A stretch of 64,000 nt of DNA, from the NCBI RefSeq assembly GCF_901542415.1, contig NZ_CABEHV010000004.1, forward strand, positions 1,533,501 to 1,597,500, in the 5' to 3' direction. The notes beneath the pieces were generated by a model that did no database searches, was not told the DNA's origin, and saw only the letters and a list, made by a program, of their open reading frames with translations. The DNA is from Streptococcus mitis. GTDB taxonomy: Bacteria > Bacillota > Bacilli > Lactobacillales > Streptococcaceae. Both the position numbers and the translations under genes were made by a program. Below are positions 60,188-64,000 of the stretch, in pieces. Each line of letters opens with the position of its first letter. Position 1 is the stretch's first letter.

Positions 60188-61693
60188 ATGAAAAAAATTA
60201 GCTTATTGCTAGCCAGTCTATGTGCCTTGTTTTTAGTGGCTTGTTCCAATCAAAAACAGGCAGATGGCAAATTAAATATCGTGACAACTTTTTACCCTGT
60301 CTATGAATTTACCAAGCAAGTCGCAGGAGATACTGCTAATGTAGAACTCCTCATCGGTGCTGGTACAGAACCCCATGAATATGAACCGTCTGCCAAGGCA
60401 GTTGCCAAAATCCAAGATGCAGATACCTTCGTTTATGAAAATGAAAACATGGAAACATGGGTCCCTAAATTGCTAGATACCTTGGATAAGAAAAAGGTCA
60501 AAACCATCAAGGCGACAGGCGATATGTTGCTCTTACCAGGTAGCGAGGAAGAAGAGGGAGACCATGACCATGGAGAAGAAGGACATCACCATGAGTACGA
60601 TCCCCATGTTTGGTTATCACCGGTTCGTGCCATTAAACTTGTAGAGTACATCCGTGATAGCTTGTCAGCAGATTATCCGGATAAAAAGGAGACCTTTGAG
60701 AAGAATGCTGCTGCCTATATCGAAAAATTGCAAGCCTTGGATAAGGCTTATGCAGAAGGCTTATCTCAAGCTAAACAAAAGAGCTTTGTGACTCAACACG
60801 CAGCCTTTAACTATCTTGCCTTGGACTATGGACTCAAACAAGTCGCAATTTCAGGCCTTTCTCCAGATGCCGAGCCATCAGCTGCTCGTTTGGCAGAATT
60901 GACAGAGTACGTTAAGAAAAATAAAATTGCCTATATCTACTTTGAAGAAAATGCTTCACAAGCCCTTGCTAATACACTTTCAAAAGAAGCAGGTGTCAAA
61001 ACTGATGTCCTTAATCCTTTAGAAAGTCTGACAGAAGAGGATACCAAGGCTGGCGAAAACTACATTTCTGTGATGGAGAAAAACCTCAAGGCTCTGAAAC
61101 AAACAACGGACCAAGAAGGTCCAGCAATCGAGCCTGAAAAGTCAGAGGATACCAAGACAGTCCAAAATGGTTACTTTGAAGATGCAGATGTCAAGGACCG
61201 CACCTTGAGTGACTATGCAGGTAACTGGCAATCAGTTTATCCTTTCCTTGAAGATGGTACGTTTGATCAAGTCTTTGACTACAAGGCTAAGTTGACTGGT
61301 AAGATGACAAAGGCTGAGTACAAGACCTACTATACAAAAGGCTATCAGACAGATGTGACTAAGATTAATATCACTGATAACACTATGGAATTTGTTCAAG
61401 GTGGACAAAGCAAAAAATACACTTACAAGTATGTCGGTAAGAAAATCTTGACTTACAAGAAAGGCAATCGTGGTGTTCGCTTCCTCTTTGAAGCCACAGA
61501 TGCTGACACTGGACAATTCAAGTATGTTCAGTTTAGCGACCACAATATCGCTCCAGTGAAGGCAGAACATTTCCATATCTTCTTTGGAGGTACAAGCCAA
61601 GAAGCTCTCTTTGAAGAAATGGATAACTGGCCAACCTACTACCCAGATAACCTATCTGGCCAAGAAATCGCCCAAGAAATGTTGGCGCATTGA
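60188..61693 (+). CDS. adcA: Zinc-binding lipoprotein AdcA with ZinT domain
   Basis: 501-residue substrate-binding lipoprotein of the AdcABC importer. Lipobox LFLVACS. N-terminal cluster A-I fold (about 25-310) with zinc-ligand His residues (GTEPHEYE, DPHVWLSP, TQHAAF) and a His/Asp/Glu-rich loop (DHDHGEEGHHHEYD). C-terminal ZinT/YodA domain (about 325-501) supplies a second zinc site with HIFFGG near the end. Full length and intact. Confidence 0.95.
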   Translation: MKKISLLLASLCALFLVACSNQKQADGKLNIVTTFYPVYEFTKQVAGDTANVELLIGAGTEPHEYEPSAKAVAKIQDADTFVYENENMETWVPKLLDTLDKKKVKTIKATGDMLLLPGSEEEEGDHDHGEEGHHHEYDPHVWLSPVRAIKLVEYIRDSLSADYPDKKETFEKNAAAYIEKLQALDKAYAEGLSQAKQKSFVTQHAAFNYLALDYGLKQVAISGLSPDAEPSAARLAELTEYVKKNKIAYIYFEENASQALANTLSKEAGVKTDVLNPLESLTEEDTKAGENYISVMEKNLKALKQTTDQEGPAIEPEKSEDTKTVQNGYFEDADVKDRTLSDYAGNWQSVYPFLEDGTFDQVFDYKAKLTGKMTKAEYKTYYTKGYQTDVTKINITDNTMEFVQGGQSKKYTYKYVGKKILTYKKGNRGVRFLFEATDADTGQFKYVQFSDHNIAPVKAEHFHIFFGGTSQEALFEEMDNWPTYYPDNLSGQEIAQEMLAH

Positions 61694-61744
61694 TGAGAAA
61701 CTGACTAGTTCTTATGAGCTAGGCGTTTTTTTGGATACTAGATG

Positions 61745-61966
61745 GCTAATTTCATTATGGGTAAATTCGCAAACTAAGTTCCACCGCTAGTAGAAGTGGA
61801 AGTTAGTCTGATAAAAATCCTAAAAACCAGTGGAAATCCGTGTCAGGGTAAGTTCCACTGGTTTTACTAATGCTTGATTTCATCGCTTTTGTAACCAAAA
61901 GGAATCGAAAAAAAGAGCGCACAAAATCCCCTCATCTGAAAGCGTTTCAGATTAAGTTCCGCTATG
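61745..61966. repeat. Repeat-rich left flank of the IS element
   Basis: Begins with a 16-base direct repeat (61745-61760) whose second copy is at 63289-63304. Then come three inverted-repeat units built on TTCCAC/GTGGAA: 61773-61784 with 61796-61807, the perfect 13-base pair 61823-61835 with 61853-61865 (AAAACCAGTGGAA and its complement), and TAAGTTCC/GGAAGTTA around 61954-61975. No gene is seen. These resemble multiple copies of IS ends. Confidence 0.7.
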
Positions 61967-63222
61967 GTGGAAGTTAGTGTGAGACGTTTGAATGCGGTTA
62001 AAGGTTAGTTTTTAGAACTTATGTTGGAGTAATTTCGAAGACTGACAGACGTCTTCTGCAGGTATTTTAGAAATACCTAGAAGCTTAGGAATCTCTTCTC
62101 CATAGGTAAAGGCAAAGAGCTCATAGGCTGACTTTCCATTCAAAGCAGCACGTTTGACACTGTTGACATGAGAGCAGACGAGATTGATGTCCTCTTGAGT
62201 TAAGTTGTCAAAAGCAGTTCCCTTAGGTAGAATGTCTCGAATCAGTGTGTGGTTTTTCTCAATTCTCCCTTTCTGGTCAGAGCGATTAGGGTCACAAAAG
62301 AAGAGTTTACTCTCTCCTCGCACATCCATTTCGATATCATCAACCCTGGCAAACTCTCCACCATTATCGGTAAGAATGACAGGAAAGAGTTGGAAGAAAT
62401 CTTTATCAGCTTCATGAAGAGTGTTCTTGATGGTATAGAGGTGTTTGGTAACCTCAAGGGCAGTTTTATTATCCAGAAGCCTAGCGAAGATAAAGTTACA
62501 GAAAGACAGGTTGAAGGTAAGTAGGACTTTACCTCCCATCCTCCCCAGAACTGTGTCCATTTCCAGCCAAGAGTCTAGTTGATTAAGGACTAAATAGTTT
62601 TGGAAATCCTCATAGGAACGGCCTTTTTTAGCTTCTTTAGGGATGGAAGGTAGTTTCCTTTTCCGTCTTTCTTTGAATTTAACGGCTCTGGCTAGGTCAA
62701 TATGAGCGATAGATAGGTATCCTTTTCGGATGTGTCGATAGACGGTTGAGGAACTGACATCAAGGTTATGAGTTTTGAGGATATGATAGATGTGTTGTCC
62801 CTTTTTAACACCATCAGAAATGACTTTGTCCATGTCCCAGAAGGCCTTGGAATTAAGGGGAGTTCCTTCACGAGCTTCGACAAGAGTTTGTTCGTACTGT
62901 TTTTGAGCTTGTTTAGCAAGGTAGAAGATTTTTTTAAATCCACAATTTTGTCTTCTTTTAGGGCATCCATTACAGACAAAGGGAGCCTTATCGAGTAAAG
63001 GGCAAGGAAGGTTATCGCATGTAGACTCTCGGACTTGTCTGTTTCGTTTGACTTCTTTGGAAACAGTAGTTGGGTCTTTTAGAATGGATTGTCCGATAGC
63101 TTTGAAGGTTTCACCGCGCTCTAAGCCTAATTGGATATCATTACGGTCTGAAAGGGTAAGGTGTTTATGTTTTGTCATAGTAGACCTCATTTCTAACTCA
63201 AACGTCTCACACTTAATTCCAC
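61967..63222 (-). mobile_element. IS30-family insertion sequence
   Basis: A 1256-bp unit bounded by imperfect 25-base inverted repeats: GTGGAAGTTAGTGTGAGACG... at 61967 and, on the other strand from 63222, GTGGAATTAAGTGTGAGACG... (two mismatches in 25). It holds one transposase gene that fills nearly all of it. No short target duplication directly at these ends is obvious. Confidence 0.75.
62012..63178 (-). CDS. IS30-family transposase
   Basis: 388 residues from the ATG at 63178 (GAGG 9 bases upstream); a longer start at 63190 is possible. An N-terminal helix-turn-helix of IS30 type (LTLSDRNDIQLGLERGETFK, then STVSKEVKRNR-like TTVSKEVKRNR) is followed by a Cys-rich segment (CPLLDKAPFVCNGCPKRRQNC). 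A DDE integrase core shows Asp in WLEMDTVLG, Asp in ILTDNGGEF and Glu in KGRIEKNHTLIR. The frame is intact, so it may be active. Confidence 0.9.
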   Translation of the reverse strand: MTKHKHLTLSDRNDIQLGLERGETFKAIGQSILKDPTTVSKEVKRNRQVRESTCDNLPCPLLDKAPFVCNGCPKRRQNCGFKKIFYLAKQAQKQYEQTLVEAREGTPLNSKAFWDMDKVISDGVKKGQHIYHILKTHNLDVSSSTVYRHIRKGYLSIAHIDLARAVKFKERRKRKLPSIPKEAKKGRSYEDFQNYLVLNQLDSWLEMDTVLGRMGGKVLLTFNLSFCNFIFARLLDNKTALEVTKHLYTIKNTLHEADKDFFQLFPVILTDNGGEFARVDDIEMDVRGESKLFFCDPNRSDQKGRIEKNHTLIRDILPKGTAFDNLTQEDINLVCSHVNSVKRAALNGKSAYELFAFTYGEEIPKLLGISKIPAEDVCQSSKLLQHKF

Positions 63223-63304
63223 CATAAAAATCCGTTTTAGACTAATTTCCACTTTGGTTGGGCAAGTGGAAGTTACTTTGAGAAATTAGCTAATTTCATT
63301 ATGG
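63223..63304. repeat. Repeat-rich right flank of the IS element
   Basis: Contains the inverted pair TAATTTCCACTT (63243-63254) and AAGTGGAAGTTA (63264-63275), and ends with the 16-base GCTAATTTCATTATGG (63289-63304), identical to 61745-61760. Reverse-complemented, it aligns with the left flank over about 48 bases. Confidence 0.7.
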
Positions 63305-63336
63305 ACCTTTCAGAACTTTAAAAATGAATAAAACTC

Positions 63337-63365
63337 TTGAAATATCTGGGCTTATATGCTAGAAT
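63337..63365 (+). promoter_or_regulatory. Promoter of the antitoxin RNA
   Basis: TTGAAA at 63337 and TAGAAT at 63360 with a 17-base spacer and a TGC extension. Start point expected near 63372. Confidence 0.75.
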
Positions 63366-63371
63366 GTTGTT

Positions 63372-63434
63372 AGTGTATAAGGTTCATTAGAACACCAAAG
63401 CCCCTAACTATTGCAGTAGTTAAGGGCTTTTTTT
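63372..63434 (+). ncRNA. Antisense antitoxin RNA of Fst-type system (RNAII-like)
   Basis: A short RNA of about 63 bases, from the promoter at 63337 to the terminator AAAGCCC...GGGCTTT plus T run (63397-63434). It contains GTATAAGGTTCATTAG (63375-63390), which matches 15 of 16 bases of the plus strand at 63567-63582, that is, the complement of the toxin start codon region. It can therefore pair with the toxin mRNA at its translation start. The convergent layout with a shared terminator is that of par (pAD1) loci. Confidence 0.8.
63397..63434. terminator. Shared terminator of toxin and antitoxin RNAs
   Basis: AAAGCCC-C-TAACTA pairs with TAGTTA-A-GGGCTTT around TTGCAG. The plus-strand T run is long; the minus-strand one is short. 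Confidence 0.8.
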
Positions 63435-63480
63435 ACGTATCTTAGCGATTTAACGGGTGTTTATAGGCTAGTCATTCGGT

Positions 63481-63579
63481 CTACTTCTTACCATCTAGCC
63501 ATTTGCAGACGAAATACAAGATAATTCCAGCTATAACATCTGCTATAATAGTAAGAGCAAGCTCTGGTATAAGGCTCAT
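63481..63579 (-). CDS. fst: Fst/Ldr-family type I toxin peptide
   Basis: 32 residues: a short acidic start (MSLIPELAL), one membrane helix (about 9-25, TIIADVIAGIILYFV) and a charged end (CKWLDGKK). This is the signature of Fst-like toxins from Gram-positive type I systems, which damage the membrane when overproduced. A perfect AGGAGGTG precedes the ATG. The 3' end converges on the antitoxin RNA gene. Confidence 0.88.
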   Translation of the reverse strand: MSLIPELALTIIADVIAGIILYFVCKWLDGKK

Positions 63580-63637
63580 TAGTTTCACCTCCTCTCACGA
63601 ACCCATAGGAACGTAATAGGTAACCGATGACCAAAAT

Positions 63638-63666
63638 AGTATATCACATTAAATTTAGATCATCAA
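63638..63666 (-). promoter_or_regulatory. Promoter of the toxin mRNA
   Basis: On the minus strand TTGATG and TATACT are separated by 17 bases with a TGA extension. Transcript start near 63631 leaves a leader of about 50 bases before the toxin. Confidence 0.7.
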
Positions 63667-63766
63667 CATTGATTAATTCTTGAAATATAGGGGATAGGCA
63701 AAAAGTCTTTAAAATCAAAAAAAGTATAGTATCAGATGTATAAAAGCTTGATGTTATATCAATTAT

Positions 63767-63820
63767 AAAAGTGGATAGGAAAGTTTTCTGATTATCAGAA
63801 TTCCTTCCTATCCACTTTTT
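63767..63820. terminator. Terminator downstream of the phosphatase gene
   Basis: AAAAGTGGATAGGAA pairs with TTCCTATCCACTTTT, with an inner TTCTGAT/ATCAGAA stem; followed by T/A runs on both strands. Confidence 0.85.
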
Positions 63821-63867
63821 GAAGATTGTAAGCTAATTTTATTTTATGTAGAATTAGTTTATTTGTT

Positions 63868-64000
63868 TTATTTATCAAAACCTTGCAAGGCTTTTTGGCG
63901 TTCTTCTACTTGACCTTTAGCATCTAGTTTGTTACCACCGTATACAGCTGATTCCCATGATCCGTACATTGGATTTGGGAAGATGATGAATTTTTCACCG
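63868..64000 (-). CDS. Class C acid phosphatase / lipoprotein e(P4)-like, C-terminal end (cut by window edge)
   Basis: Only the last 44 codons are present, stop TAA at 63868-63870. The sequence GEKFIIFPNPMYGSWESAVY and a Lys/Glu/Gln-rich helix to the end match the C-terminus of HAD-type acid phosphatases of the e(P4)/LppC family, which dephosphorylate nucleotides or other organic phosphates at the cell surface. The catalytic DxDxT and lipobox would lie outside the window, so the assignment is tentative. Confidence 0.65.
   Translation of the reverse strand, partial: GEKFIIFPNPMYGSWESAVYGGNKLDAKGQVEERQKALQGFDK

Overview
This 64-kb window is AT-rich chromosomal DNA from a Mitis-group Streptococcus closely related to S. 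pneumoniae (S. pseudopneumoniae or S. mitis are the best guesses; the sequence alone does not settle the species). Evidence includes the comCDE locus beside rlmH and htrA, the gene order rodZ-pgsA-ecfA1A2T-mreCD-pcsB-rpsB-tsf, a choline-binding CbpD, a 107-bp RUP repeat and the dltXABCD and adcRCBA operons. It starts within htrA, next to the chromosome origin, and runs away from it. Two near-perfect ParB (parS) sites at 8893 and 20096 fit an origin-proximal position.

Layout. 1-3.7 kb: htrA (cut by the window edge, minus), rlmH, tRNA-Arg, then the competence quorum-sensing operon comC-comD-comE. comE is broken by an apparent 98-bp deletion in its DNA-binding domain. 3.7-4 kb: tRNA-Glu and tRNA-Asn. 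4-12.8 kb: a TetR regulator divergent from a YhgE/Pip-like membrane protein, a YfhO-type membrane protein, a YbiT/YkpA-like ABC-F ATPase and trpS. 12.9-15.9 kb: guaB, recF, yaaA. 16-25 kb: a cell-envelope cluster (two M16-family proteins, rodZ, pgsA, the ECF transporter core, mreC, mreD, WalR-controlled pcsB). 25.3-27.3 kb: rpsB and tsf. 27.3-31.7 kb: RUP, cysK, two small conserved genes, and the late-competence operon comFA-comFC with its ComX (cin) box. 31.7-36.5 kb: hpf, gdpP, rplI, dnaB, veg. 36.5-40.8 kb: cbpD (late competence lysin) and a TPP-riboswitch-controlled thiamine/precursor ABC transporter. 40.8-43.8 kb: ctsR-clpC.

43.8-49.1 kb is the most accessory-looking part: a CcpA-controlled small membrane protein, an orphan perfect cin-box in front of a strong ribosome-binding site and a 10-codon ORF, a lipoprotein whose promoter is overlapped by a WalR box, a cysteine hydrolase, dus, hslO and an Mga-like regulator. 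49.2-53.4 kb: glycerol operon glpK-glpO-glpF with a cre site. 53.5-58.1 kb: dltX-A-B-C-D (teichoic acid D-alanylation; dltX is only 43 codons). 58.1-61.7 kb: zinc uptake operon adcRCBA with an AdcR operator. 61.7-63.3 kb: an IS30-family element embedded in a nest of repeated GTGGAA-type inverted repeats and bounded by a 16-bp direct repeat. 63.3-63.7 kb: a chromosomal Fst-type type I toxin-antitoxin locus. 63.9 kb to the end: the C-terminus of an acid phosphatase-like gene (minus).

How the parts connect. ComD should sense the comC pheromone and phosphorylate ComE, which drives comCDE and, through ComX, the cin-box genes comFA/FC and cbpD. With comE disrupted this cascade is predicted to be dead in the sequenced strain even though its downstream targets are intact. 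The CiaR box at htrA (and a candidate at dlt), WalR boxes at pcsB and the lipoprotein, and CcpA, CtsR, AdcR and TPP sites give most operons a recognisable regulator.
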